Positions 8,808 through 17,134 of a stretch of 64,000 bases of DNA are shown here, one piece after another. Under the pieces are notes generated by a model. It made no database searches. It saw only the letters and a program-made list of their open reading frames with translations, and was not told where the DNA came from. The DNA is taken from NCBI GenBank assembly GCA_964612555.1, contig CAZTBW010000005.1, forward strand, positions 148,121-212,120. Direction: 5' to 3'. This DNA is from DAOLCO01 sp964612555 (GTDB lineage: Bacteria; Bdellovibrionota_C; UBA2361; SZUA-149; DAOLCO01). A program made the position numbers and the translations under genes. Each line of letters begins with the position of its first letter. Within the stretch, counting starts at the first letter, position 1.

Positions 8808-9656
8808 TTAATTACTTGCGGACACAGAAATAAGAAAGTGAAATTCATCACTGCCCGGACTCATATGAGGACCTTCAAGAATCTGTATCGGTCGGACATG
8901 ACTTGAAAACCACTGAAGCAGATTAACTACATCTTCAGGCATAAACACATGAAAATGAATACTGTAATCAGTTTCTATAAGACGCTTTGCTTCTTTAATA
9001 GCATCATCCGGAAGTTTCATGTCATGAACATGGATGGCATAGTCAAGATAATGCTCATAGTCACGATCTTTTGAGGGTTCCAGATAATCCATAACAATAT
9101 GTGCAGTAGTGGTTCGAACCCGATGCTTATCAAAAGTCTTTCGCTTATCAGGAACGATCATATAAATAAGACCACCGAGCTTTAGCACCCGACACCACTG
9201 CTCCAGTGAAGACAGGGGGTTTTTCATATGTTCAATTACATGAGCCGCAATAAGAAAATCATAGGTTCCGTCAGCAACCTGTGACAGGGTTTCAGCATCA
9301 TCAAGAATATGAGGTTCTACAAGAGAGAACTCACATAACTCCGGATAATGCGCACGCAGATCTGCAACCGAACAACGATCTACGTAGTGGACTTCCATCT
9401 CCTCATGAGTCACCATTGGACGGTGCAGAGGACCTATTTCCAATCCAAGCCCATTCAATTTTTTTGAAAAAAAAGTACGCCAGTCAAGAGGCTCATATCT
9501 GACAATGGCATGATCATCTACAGAAGCAAGCGGGATATGATCAGTTACTGCAACCTCAAGCACTTGTGGAGGCGATTTTTCAAGGGTACCGAGGGACTTG
9601 TGGGCAAAATCTTTAGTGCTCTTAATAACTTTACCAATTGAATCTGGTAAACCCAC
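8808..9656 (-). CDS. class I SAM-dependent methyltransferase
   Basis: Methyltransferase-11-like protein. The DFLIAAHVIEHMKNPLSSLE segment is the typical post-motif-II helix seen in methyltransferases of polysaccharide or small-molecule pathways. GGLIYMIVPDKRKTFD is the following strand and loop. N-terminal motif I is loose (GLEIGPLHRPM). The GTG at 9654-9656 is preferred because AGGAGG sits 4 bases upstream; a GTG five codons earlier lies before that ribosome site. The substrate cannot be inferred, because the neighbours (pckA and the RRM-S18 gene) are unrelated. Confidence 0.78.
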   Translation of the reverse strand: MGLPDSIGKVIKSTKDFAHKSLGTLEKSPPQVLEVAVTDHIPLASVDDHAIVRYEPLDWRTFFSKKLNGLGLEIGPLHRPMVTHEEMEVHYVDRCSVADLRAHYPELCEFSLVEPHILDDAETLSQVADGTYDFLIAAHVIEHMKNPLSSLEQWCRVLKLGGLIYMIVPDKRKTFDKHRVRTTTAHIVMDYLEPSKDRDYEHYLDYAIHVHDMKLPDDAIKEAKRLIETDYSIHFHVFMPEDVVNLLQWFSSHVRPIQILEGPHMSPGSDEFHFLISVSASN

Positions 9657-9751
9657 AAATCCTCCTATCACTGAATTAACAGACCACTAAATACAAAGAT
9701 CAGTAGAATTATACGCCATCCCCCGCAGCACCTTTCCTGGGGCGTAGGGGG

Positions 9752-9813
9752 AGCCGTTTATCTAACTAGCAGCTTACCTGCTAGCCGTTTATCTGACTAG
9801 CAGCTTACCTGCT
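9752..9813. repeat. 31-bp tandem duplication overlapping the end of the S18-fusion gene
   Basis: Two direct copies (9752-9782 and 9783-9813) differ at one base. Each contains a small hairpin CTAGCAG-cttac-CTGCTAG. The stop codon of the RRM-S18 gene lies in the first copy read by that transcript, so a second copy of the 3' end and stop region trails it. It may act as a doubled transcript-end hairpin. Confidence 0.8.
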
Positions 9814-10347
9814 AGTAAATGGAAGCACTCCCAGATTCCTTGCCCGTTTAATAGCCCGGGTAATTACTCTCTGATGGTGAGCAGTCAAACCGGTCATTCT
9901 TCTTGGAAGGATTCTACCTCTCTCACTCATAAAACGACTTAGCATTTTTGCATCCTTGTAATCAATCAAGGAATCAGGATCTTCTGTAAAGGGGTCAGAT
10001 TTTTTCTTTTTCTTTATACCCAAATCCAGTGGCTGTGCCCTGAAAAAGCCCATTGGAGCCGGTGCAGGTCTGCCTTCATCCCCACTTCCACCTTCAAATC
10101 TTTTGCCTGATCTGTCTTCACTTACCTTAAGTGCTCTACCTTCCCAGACCTGACCATCAAGTTCACTGATGGCTTTGTCTGCCGTATCTTTATTGGCGAA
10201 CTCAACAAAGCCAAAGCCTCTTGAACGACCCGCAATAGGATCCTTCATAATACTAACTGCCTTAACCTCACCAACCTGAGAAAAATGCTCTTTAAGCTGA
10301 TCTTCTGTAGCTGAGAAACTGAAATTACCAACAAATACTTTTGCCAT
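9805..10347 (-). CDS. rpsR: RRM RNA-binding domain fused to ribosomal protein bS18
   Basis: A 180-residue protein. The N-terminus is a complete RRM with RNP2 (VFVGNF) and RNP1 (RGFGFVEF), running to about residue 80. A Gly/Pro-rich and Lys-rich linker follows. From DYKDAKMLSRFMSERGRILP to the end it is bS18, with PRRMTGL, QRVITRAIKRAR and NLGVLPF. bS18 normally has about 75-90 residues and no RRM. The ATG at 10345-10347 is chosen because the RRM begins immediately (MAKVFVGNF); a GTG at 10362 is possible. No rpsF, ssb or rplI neighbours are present, so this copy is outside the usual S6-S18-L9 operon. It could be the only S18 or a specialised paralogue. Confidence 0.9.
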   Translation of the reverse strand: MAKVFVGNFSFSATEDQLKEHFSQVGEVKAVSIMKDPIAGRSRGFGFVEFANKDTADKAISELDGQVWEGRALKVSEDRSGKRFEGGSGDEGRPAPAPMGFFRAQPLDLGIKKKKKSDPFTEDPDSLIDYKDAKMLSRFMSERGRILPRRMTGLTAHHQRVITRAIKRARNLGVLPFTSR

Positions 10348-10598
10348 AAAACACGTACGCACCTAAATTAACTAATCAAACAAGGGACTTCACGCAATAA
10401 CGAGCAAATCCCAACAAAAATCTCAATATAAATATTGGGGCTGTTACTACCCTTTTAATGATAAAAAGTAAAGTTTAGGGCAGTGTCTTTAGAGAAGATT
10501 TATGATAAAAACACTATATAATATGTTTTTAGTTTAAAATCAGCTCTCTCTTTTTAAAAACCGTAGTAGTTAAAGGAAAGGCTGACTTTAAAGAAATC

Positions 10599-11474
10599 TC
10601 ATGCGAAGCCAATCAAAACGGCTCCGAGAATCATGACCAAGGTTGCCATGATACGCTGTCTGAAACTTTCTTCCTTAAAGAAAACTTTTCCTACAACAAC
10701 ATTCCCTAACATGCTTAACCGTCTCAGCGCAGAAACATAGGCAACTGCCCCGAACGACAAGGCGGTGTAGTATGTACTCAGAGTAAGCGCATTTGCAATT
10801 CCTGGCAGGAAATAGCTTTTGTACTTCCTCTTTGAGTTTTGAGTACCTGCTCTCATCTTCACTAAGACAAGAACACCAAGCGTTAGAGACAAGGCAGAAC
10901 ACACCGACAATGCCCAAAAATTCCCACTACTTTTTAGAGCTCCCACTTTGTGATAGACTGAACTAACGCTCCATAAGAGTGCGACCCCAAGCATGTACAT
11001 TGAGCCTTTGTCACTTATAGTAAGTGAAATGAACTCACGTACACTCAACAGCTTTCCCCCTGATTGTAACATCAGACAGCCCGCTAGTATGAGAAAGATA
11101 CCGAGACATCCAACCCAGGATACTGTTTCGTTCAGAATCAATTTCCCGGTCAGAATTTGAAAAACAGGAACGAAGCTCAGCATCTGCGTGACTTTTGATA
11201 AGTCTCCTTTTTCAAGGGCAGCTTTATAAAATAATGCCGCCGCAGTATCAAGGACACTTACAATCAATAAAGCCTTCAAAAATCCAGGCTCAATCTTTAT
11301 TTCCATTTCGGAAAAAAAAGAAGCTACAAAGAAAAAAAGCCCAAAACAGAGCATTGCAACAAAGTACATGCTCCATACCACAAATATCGACCGAGAAGCA
11401 TCCCGATCATTTTTTAGTGCCGCGTCTCTTAGTGAGAGTGACGCAGCAGACAAGACTGTCAATATCACCCACAC
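10599..11474 (-). CDS. EamA/DMT-family transporter
   Basis: Inner-membrane protein of 291 residues with about ten hydrophobic segments arranged as two EamA repeats. The first contains ALFYKAALEKGDLSKVTQMLSF and PVFQILTGKLILNE. The second contains YYTALSFGAVAYVSALRRL and VVGKVFFKEE. Transporters of this superfamily export metabolites or amino acids; the substrate is not predictable here. The start is a GTG at 11472-11474, with AAGGAG 8 bases upstream. Confidence 0.85.
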   Translation of the reverse strand: MWVILTVLSAASLSLRDAALKNDRDASRSIFVVWSMYFVAMLCFGLFFFVASFFSEMEIKIEPGFLKALLIVSVLDTAAALFYKAALEKGDLSKVTQMLSFVPVFQILTGKLILNETVSWVGCLGIFLILAGCLMLQSGGKLLSVREFISLTISDKGSMYMLGVALLWSVSSVYHKVGALKSSGNFWALSVCSALSLTLGVLVLVKMRAGTQNSKRKYKSYFLPGIANALTLSTYYTALSFGAVAYVSALRRLSMLGNVVVGKVFFKEESFRQRIMATLVMILGAVLIGFA

Positions 11475-11499
11475 AATATTTTCTCCTTAAAAGAAAAGC

Positions 11500-11530
11500 G
11501 CAAGGCTCTGGTAAATAACCAGCGCCTTGC
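11500..11530 (-). terminator. hairpin between the 249-aa gene and the DMT transporter gene
   Basis: 13-bp stem with one mismatch (GCAAGGCtCTGGT / ACCAGcGCCTTGC) and a 5-nt loop. On the minus strand it is followed by GCTTTTCTTTT. It lies downstream of the 249-aa gene and directly before the ribosome site of the transporter gene. Confidence 0.7.
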
Positions 11531-11550
11531 TTGTTAATCATTGAAAAAAC

Positions 11551-12297
11551 CTAGGTAGCTACCCGTGGCTGTTCACGCTTAACTACACTGAAATTCCGAC
11601 CTCCATGCTGCTCTATACCCCATCCTGGCATAGCAATTCCGAACTGTGCGTATTTCACAGTTCCCTTACCCACATCTTCAGGGATTTGATGAACGCCCTC
11701 TCCACCGAGACACACCGCACCCTGCATCATATGAAACTTCAGGGAAGCAACGTTCGGAACAGGGAAAACAAACACCTCTGTCAGGAGAAGATGGATTCCC
11801 AACGTAGTCAGGATTTTCCTTCTCGAAGAAGCAAATTCTTGGGCAATGTTGATACCAACGTATCTCGAACTCGCGCTCGCGGAAGTTAAGTACTTTAAGT
11901 AATTGCGGTATCCTTTTCGCACTACGGTTAAATAACCATAGGCAGGTTTTTGATCACCTTGCATGAACCCTGGCATATCCAGTGTCCACTTGAGATCATC
12001 TGCAAAAGACGGCCACTCCCCTGTAAAGAACAGAGTATGACCAAGCTGCACAATGCTATCGTCCTTATGGACGAGACCTTCGATTAAGTACGCGCCAGGT
12101 AGAGATAGAACAGAACGATACCATTCAGGAGTACGTCCCATATGCACTCCTCCTCCCAGATATCTTTGGTCATACGGATTAATCAATCCATCTTTTCCTA
12201 TGTATGAGAACTGGTTGTACGTACCTGCACATCGTTCGAAATGCCCCATACCTTCACCACGATTTTCGGATGAATAAGTATCAAAAACGATCTTCAT
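11551..12297 (-). CDS. hypothetical protein, 248 aa
   Basis: Not recognised. The start is taken at the ATG 12295-12297 (MKIVFDTYSSENRGEG), with AGGAAAG just upstream. There is no signal peptide or clear membrane helix. Glycine-rich stretches occur at both ends (YLGGGVHMG, CLGGEGVHQ, PGWGIEQHGGRN). The SSASRYVGINIAQEF-type central segment is basic and does not match a family I know. It is flanked by terminator-like hairpins on both sides, so it is probably transcribed alone. Confidence 0.55.
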   Translation of the reverse strand: MKIVFDTYSSENRGEGMGHFERCAGTYNQFSYIGKDGLINPYDQRYLGGGVHMGRTPEWYRSVLSLPGAYLIEGLVHKDDSIVQLGHTLFFTGEWPSFADDLKWTLDMPGFMQGDQKPAYGYLTVVRKGYRNYLKYLTSASASSRYVGINIAQEFASSRRKILTTLGIHLLLTEVFVFPVPNVASLKFHMMQGAVCLGGEGVHQIPEDVGKGTVKYAQFGIAMPGWGIEQHGGRNFSVVKREQPRVAT

Positions 12298-12370
12298 AAT
12301 CTTTCCTTTCAAAAACCTCTAAAAGCGTCCAGGGAGTCTCAACATAGAGACCCAATACCTGTTAACCTCT

Positions 12371-12414
12371 AAAAAAAGAGAGATGCCGCAGAAAGCCCGA
12401 AACCCTTCAGCGGC
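12371..12414 (-). terminator. rho-independent terminator after the first LivK-type gene
   Basis: On the minus strand GCCGC (12410-12414) pairs with GCGGC (12385-12389), extended by GAA/TTC pairing around a GGGTTTCGGG loop region. The stem is followed by ATCTCTC and seven T. It lies about 100 bp beyond the binding-protein gene. Confidence 0.7.
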
Positions 12415-12512
12415 AACTCAGAAAATCACTGCTCACAATAATAAATAGGAAAGATCAGATAGAGGTGAGATAACACCAATCGCACAAAGCAAATATAGGA
12501 CAATATTAATAT

Positions 12513-13625
12513 TTAATCAACTGAGCTACTCAGCGTTCTAAACCCGTCCTCTCTTACTTCCTTAAATACCATAGGATAAGAGAAGTAATACCCATATTCA
12601 CCATCGCTCTTAAGTAAAAAAAGCTTCTCTGATTCGAAAGAATGCAACCTTATTAATTCATCTTTCAAGTCCACACTTTTCTGTTTTGCCTGTTCTAGTT
12701 CTTTGACATTAGACAGTAAAAATTTCGCGGTAGTATATGCGTTATACGCATACGATATTTGAAGATCATTTCCAAATTTTTCTATGTATCTGGCTCTAAA
12801 ATCTTCAGGCATATCAAGATTCGGATATTTTGCACCATTCATCGTCCCTTGAGATTGATGTACTTCATTAGCACTTTCAAAAATGTCTGTTCCAAAAGTA
12901 GGAATGGATAACCCCATATTTCTCATTGTTTTATATGCAGTACTGACTTGTCCGGGGAAAAGATACACTGCGAGTATATCAATATCTGAAACTCTCGCTT
13001 TGATAAGTTCTGTTTTAAAATCCATCTTATCGGGAGAAACTCTGGCAATAATCTTCACTTCTTCATCTTCCTTTGCCTGCGACAAAAGTTCTTCTAAAAG
13101 TCCTTCAAAGAAAGGGTCTTCAGACATGATTATTCCTATCTTTTTGTGCTTACCAGAAGAAGTGTTTTTGTGCTTACCAGAAGAAGTGTTTCGTAAATAT
13201 GAATACACGGTACCGATAAAATCTGCGGACGGATTAATAGTACGTATCACATACGGATTATTTTTTGCGGGTCTTCTATCCACACTCATGGTAAGAACAG
13301 GAATTTTCTTCGCGCTGGACAAAGGAGCAACAGAATAAAGGCATGGTTCTCCCCAAAGGTACACAATATCTACTTTCTTCATCTCAGTCAGAACTTTAAA
13401 AGTAGTAACTGCTGTCTTCCCATCAAATTTATTGTCTTCATAAAAAAGTTGATTTTCTTTATTCTCAACATCTTCCTGAGCCATATTAAAGGCATTCTTC
13501 ACTACTTCCCCATACTCCTGTAGTGGACCAGACAAGGGAAGACTAAGCCCGATTTTTAACTTGGTAGTTTCTGCTAAAGGTATAGCTGGAAAAATTAATA
13601 TAAAAAATAAAAATAACTTTTTCAT
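12513..13625 (-). CDS. periplasmic type I ligand-binding protein (LivK-like)
   Basis: A 370-residue protein. The signal peptide (MKKLFLFFILIFPAIPLAET) is followed by the Peripla_BP_6 opening KIGLSLPLSGPLQEYGEVVKNAF, then DIVYLWGEPCLYSVAPL and KKIPVLTMSVDRRPAK. Such proteins deliver branched-chain amino acids, amides or related ligands to ABC importers, or act as sensors. No permease or ATPase gene is nearby. An exact 24-bp tandem duplication makes the internal repeat NTSSGKHK-NTSSGKHK near residue 150. It is the first of five full-length paralogues in the window. Confidence 0.88.
   Translation of the reverse strand: MKKLFLFFILIFPAIPLAETTKLKIGLSLPLSGPLQEYGEVVKNAFNMAQEDVENKENQLFYEDNKFDGKTAVTTFKVLTEMKKVDIVYLWGEPCLYSVAPLSSAKKIPVLTMSVDRRPAKNNPYVIRTINPSADFIGTVYSYLRNTSSGKHKNTSSGKHKKIGIIMSEDPFFEGLLEELLSQAKEDEEVKIIARVSPDKMDFKTELIKARVSDIDILAVYLFPGQVSTAYKTMRNMGLSIPTFGTDIFESANEVHQSQGTMNGAKYPNLDMPEDFRARYIEKFGNDLQISYAYNAYTTAKFLLSNVKELEQAKQKSVDLKDELIRLHSFESEKLFLLKSDGEYGYYFSYPMVFKEVREDGFRTLSSSVD
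13141..13188. repeat. 24-bp perfect tandem duplication inside a binding-protein gene
   Basis: Two identical 24-bp units (13141-13164 and 13165-13188). They are in frame, so eight codons encoding NTSSGKHK are doubled. It looks like a recent slippage event. Confidence 0.9.
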
Positions 13626-13755
13626 TTTAGAGTAAATCCTATCTAAAAACTTGAGGACAAAAAATAATAGCTAGCTTCATTCACTATAATAAATTAATCG
13701 AATCACTGTGCTTCTCTGCTATTACTTCTAACCGAAAATGTGGTCAACCCTGAAA

Positions 13756-14667
13756 CTATCCAGGCGCTGAATTTAGAGCACCTTGTTCGGATTTTTTCGT
13801 AAAAGGTTCTAGATGAACAACAACATCCTGCAAGTTGGGCATTTTATTTTGTAAGCGGTCTTTAACCTGGTGACCAATATGATGTCCGATTTCTACGGTA
13901 CAATCGGGGTCAACCTGAACATGAAGCTCGGCAAAATAGTAACTCCCACTCTTTCGAATAAAGCATTTTTCAATCTCAAGTACACCCTCTACATCTTTTG
14001 CATTCGATTTAATAGCTTGCATAATTTCAGGATTTACCTGTCCATCAATATTTTCATGAATGGAACGAACTATAATCTTACCTCCGTTAAATACAATGAT
14101 CGTACATGCGATCAATGCTGCCCAGTCATCAGCAGCGGCAAAATCTGGTCCACCAATCAGTGCGATGCTAATACCAACAATCGCAGCGGCTGATGTCAGG
14201 GCATCCGAACGATGATGCCAGGCATCACCTTCAAGAGCACGGCTTTGTAATACTTCTGAAAGTTTGGAAATACGCCGAGCCATAAACCCTTTAATTATAA
14301 CCACCAGGACAAGTACTGGAAGAGTAAACCACGCGGGGCTGTGGTGCGGGGTTAAAATCTCGCAAATACTCTGAAAAGCAATAATACCTGCAGCAACAAT
14401 AAGAGCAGCCCCAGAAAATATTCCTGCAAGGGATTCAATTTTACCATGTCCATAAGGATGATTATGATCAGGTGGGCGAAGAGACAAATGAAAACCAACC
14501 CATGAAATCAAGGAAGTAAAGATATCTGATGCGGATTCGATTCCATCAGCAATAAGTGCGTAGGAATTACCAACCCAACCCACCAAAATCTTAGTGAGCA
14601 TAAGAATAAAATTAACCAGCAATACCAGTAACCCATAGCCAATCATATCTTTACGAGAAATAGTCAT
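13756..14667 (-). CDS. cation diffusion facilitator (CDF) family metal transporter
   Basis: Inner-membrane proton-coupled exporter of Zn2+/Fe2+/Mn2+-type ions. The 303 residues show the CDF features: YALIADGIESASDIF (helix 2 metal site), HNHPYGHGKIESLAG, and AWHHRSDALTSAAAI (helix 5 site). A cytoplasmic C-terminal domain follows with HVQVDPDCTVEIGHHIG. The metal-site residues in TM2 and TM5 (D...D and H...D) appear intact. The exact ion cannot be told. It stands between the first LivK-type gene and a broken dehydrogenase gene. Confidence 0.93.
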   Translation of the reverse strand: MTISRKDMIGYGLLVLLVNFILMLTKILVGWVGNSYALIADGIESASDIFTSLISWVGFHLSLRPPDHNHPYGHGKIESLAGIFSGAALIVAAGIIAFQSICEILTPHHSPAWFTLPVLVLVVIIKGFMARRISKLSEVLQSRALEGDAWHHRSDALTSAAAIVGISIALIGGPDFAAADDWAALIACTIIVFNGGKIIVRSIHENIDGQVNPEIMQAIKSNAKDVEGVLEIEKCFIRKSGSYYFAELHVQVDPDCTVEIGHHIGHQVKDRLQNKMPNLQDVVVHLEPFTKKSEQGALNSAPG

Positions 14668-14736
14668 GGGAATAATTCCTGCTTTGTCAAATGTTCACTA
14701 CTTCTATATATGATAGGTATGTAACTTTCTTACTCA

Positions 14737-15072
14737 TCAAAAAAATGATCGCGTAATGCCTCCATCAACACGAATATTTTGACCCGTGATATATTTTGCC
14801 CCGTCTGACAGTAAAAAGGCTACCGTCTGTGCTATTTCATCGGTAGTGCCATACCTTTTCATTGGAAGACGTTCAAGATCAGCAAGGTTTTGGTTTGACC
14901 CAGTTACACCAATACCACCTAACTCCTTTGCAAGGGATTCACCTCTACCTGAAGATGAGAAAATCACTACCTTGTAGTCAAGACCCGCAAGTTTACTGGC
15001 AATCGCTGCACCCATACCACTGCCAGCAGCCGTAATTAAAGCAACTTTAGCCAAAATATATAAGCCTCTCAT
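14737..15072 (-). pseudogene. short-chain dehydrogenase with internal deletion
   Basis: The 111-residue frame begins as a normal SDR: VALITAAGSGMGAAIASKLAG is the nucleotide-binding motif. At about residue 66 it jumps from GSNQNLADLERL directly to PMKRYGTTDEIAQTVAFLLSD and ITGQNIRVDGGIT, the usual C-terminal end. Roughly 130 central residues, including the NxxG strand, catalytic Ser and YxxxK, are missing. The frame is intact across the junction, so a shortened protein could still be made but could not be catalytic. An AGAGG motif before a TTG at codon 7 suggests the original start. Confidence 0.85.
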
Positions 15073-15149
15073 TCATTCTATGACTCTGCACTAGCCCAGT
15101 TTAGCACATCCTTGAAATAACCTAAAACGGAGAAATACAATACTCACCA

Positions 15150-16034
15150 TTATTTCCTTGTCAGCAAGTAAACTCCTAATATCCCCGGAATCAATGCTAA
15201 AAGCTGGCTATAGCTGGGGTTTAAACCCAAGAAAAGATAACACGCAAGCATGGTAACAATCGGAAACATTGAATTGATTGAAATGGCTTTACTGATAGGT
15301 ATCCGGTAAATCCCTTCAACCCATAAAATCTTGGATACACCAAATACCAGTAAACCATTCGGTACAATAAACGCCAGGGATGACTTGAGATCATTACTGG
15401 TAGGCAATTCTTCAAACAACACTGCAAAAATTAAAATGAATATAGTTGAAAGAGTGCCCCGAACAAATAACAAAACAGATGCAGAAACGAACTCTCTTGC
15501 TATTTTACTATAATAGTTTCCCATTGGAGGAAAGAAAACTGCAATAATGACAAGAAAACTTGTAAGACGTAAGCTAAAATCTTCTTTATAAATCACCATA
15601 AAGGATGCAATAAGAACAAGAATACTGCCAATTACTTGTGTACATCGTACCCGTTCTTTACCAAACAATAATAACACAAGATAGGTTGCTGGAACTTCAA
15701 ATAACAAAAGAATGCCTATTGTAACCGGGTCTTCATATTTGCCAGCAATGAACAATAATGAATAAAAGATTGCCCCTATTAATATAGCAGACAGAATCAC
15801 CGGTTTTACCACTTCCCTTCTGAGTACGTTTGGAAATGTTTTATGTTTGATTGCAAACGGTGCAATAACAAATAATGAAAGTAGCTGACTGAGCCCTCCC
15901 GAAAATAAAGGTCCAAGAGTAGACAAACTCATGAACGTCAAAAGAGGAAAAATCCCCCATAAAATAGCCTCAAAAAATATACAAACTTCTCCCTTCCTTT
16001 CTTCCGATAATTTAGAAAATATTTTTTGAAACAT
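15150..16034 (-). CDS. EamA/DMT-family transporter
   Basis: About 294 residues with ten predicted membrane segments in two EamA repeats. These include FFEAILWGIFPLLTF near the N-terminus, IGILLLFEVPATYLVLLLFG at the end of the first repeat, and ILWVEGIYRIPISKAISINS in the second. Likely an inner-membrane metabolite exporter. The ATG at 16032-16034 is preferred (MFQKIFSKL); a GTG two codons upstream abuts the stop of the preceding kinase gene, so the pair is an operon. It is only distantly similar to the DMT protein at 10.6-11.5 kb. Confidence 0.82.
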   Translation of the reverse strand: MFQKIFSKLSEERKGEVCIFFEAILWGIFPLLTFMSLSTLGPLFSGGLSQLLSLFVIAPFAIKHKTFPNVLRREVVKPVILSAILIGAIFYSLLFIAGKYEDPVTIGILLLFEVPATYLVLLLFGKERVRCTQVIGSILVLIASFMVIYKEDFSLRLTSFLVIIAVFFPPMGNYYSKIAREFVSASVLLFVRGTLSTIFILIFAVLFEELPTSNDLKSSLAFIVPNGLLVFGVSKILWVEGIYRIPISKAISINSMFPIVTMLACYLFLGLNPSYSQLLALIPGILGVYLLTRK

Positions 16035-16040
16035 ACCCAC

Positions 16041-16655
16041 TCAGTGCGCTTTCTTAATACCTCGCTCTGTAAGAGCTTCCTTAACGAATGCGGTACGCTT
16101 TATTGAACTCATAACTGGCACTCGAAGTACATCATATCCCAATGCACGGTAATCATGTATTAGATATTCATCCAGGAATCTTCTTGTTTCCAGATCCTCT
16201 GTACGTACGGGATCACTAGCGAGGACTTGCGCTACATGTTCATCAGGTAATAAATCAAAATGCAGTACAACAGCATATCGAACATGGCAGCAGTCTTTAA
16301 GAAGAGATGAGGGATCCAGTCCTGCAACACGATAATAAGTGATACTGTCAGGCATTGCTCGATCAAAAAACCATGGACGATCTTTGGGGCGAGATAATTC
16401 AATTTCAACTTTAGTAGATACTAATCCTCGTTGAAATTCTGCTTCATTTGCACGGATTTCCTGCTTTGTTCGCCCTTTAGCTAACTCACGCTCAATGTAA
16501 ACACGTGCCACCTCAGGTTCATAAGGTACCCCTAATGCATTCAGCACCGTTGTTTTACCACTTATGGGACCACCCGTTGCTACTACAAACTGCGAATTAC
16601 TTCCAAATGTAGCATCTCGCAGATCGAAAGAGAATTCAGTATTAAATTTAGACAT
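16041..16655 (-). CDS. P-loop NTPase of the AAA_28 / NadR-kinase-like type
   Basis: A 204-residue cytoplasmic protein. Walker A is ATGGPISGKTTVLNAL near residues 26-41. Further segments resemble AAA_28-type kinases: EVARVYIERELAKG, PWFFDRAMPDSITYY and FDLLPDEHVAQVLASDPVRTED. A small-molecule kinase role is likely, but the substrate is unknown. Its stop codon abuts the start of the downstream transporter, implying co-expression. Confidence 0.75.
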   Translation of the reverse strand: MSKFNTEFSFDLRDATFGSNSQFVVATGGPISGKTTVLNALGVPYEPEVARVYIERELAKGRTKQEIRANEAEFQRGLVSTKVEIELSRPKDRPWFFDRAMPDSITYYRVAGLDPSSLLKDCCHVRYAVVLHFDLLPDEHVAQVLASDPVRTEDLETRRFLDEYLIHDYRALGYDVLRVPVMSSIKRTAFVKEALTERGIKKAH

Positions 16656-16667
16656 ACCAGTTTATCA

Positions 16668-16908
16668 TTAATCGACATTTTGCCAGACACCGTTTTTAAC
16701 CTTTATCAATAAATCCGGACGATTTGATCCTCCATATTCATCGAATGTAAGAGAACCGGCTATACCATTATATTTCTTCGTGGACATTATTTTGGCAACA
16801 CAATCATTATCAAATTTCACATCAGGACAATTTCTTGCGGATTCTGCTAGTAGCATTATGTCATCATACGCTAATGCCGTTACAAAGCGAGGAAACGCTT
16901 TGTAACGG
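16668..16908 (-). pseudogene. C-terminal fragment of a LivK-type binding protein
   Basis: The reading frame downstream of a palindrome gives RFVTALAYDDIMLLAESARN, then CVAKIMSTKKYNGIAGSLTFDEYGG and DLLIKVKNGVWQNVD. That is the last ~70 residues of the type I binding-protein family seen elsewhere in this window (compare AYDVALLIGEL and YDGVSGHFSLIG in the paralogues). The N-terminal ~300 residues are absent. The truncation point coincides with a 13-bp-arm palindrome. Confidence 0.78.
16877..16908. repeat. perfect palindrome at the truncation point of the binding-protein fragment
   Basis: CCGTTACAAAGCG (16877-16889), six-base loop AGGAAA, then the exact inverted copy (16896-16908). The arm nearest the fragment is part of its coding sequence; the other looks like an inverted duplicate left by rearrangement. 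It may also act as a terminator-type hairpin. Confidence 0.85.
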
Positions 16909-17099
16909 AGAAATTTCTACTTCCTGATACCTATTATGCTTCATTAGCTTACTGAAATACCAGACACTTTTTTACACATTCTTGCTCCTGCTAAATTTAA
17001 TCTTCCGCACCTTGCCAAGTCTGTCTTTTAGCTATCTTGAAGTTTTTTTATAAAATTCCCCATCTTTAACACTTGATATTTATACGTATATAATTCATA

Positions 17100-17128
17100 T
17101 TGAAATAAAAGTATTTATCAGCTATAAT
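17100..17128 (+). promoter_or_regulatory. sigma-70-type promoter of fic, predicted leaderless
   Basis: TTGAAA (17100-17105), 17-bp spacer, TATAAT (17123-17128), then six bases and the ATG at 17135. Transcription would start at or next to the A of ATG. No ribosome-binding sequence precedes the start, which fits a leaderless mRNA. Confidence 0.7.
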
Positions 17129-17134
17129 TTTTGT

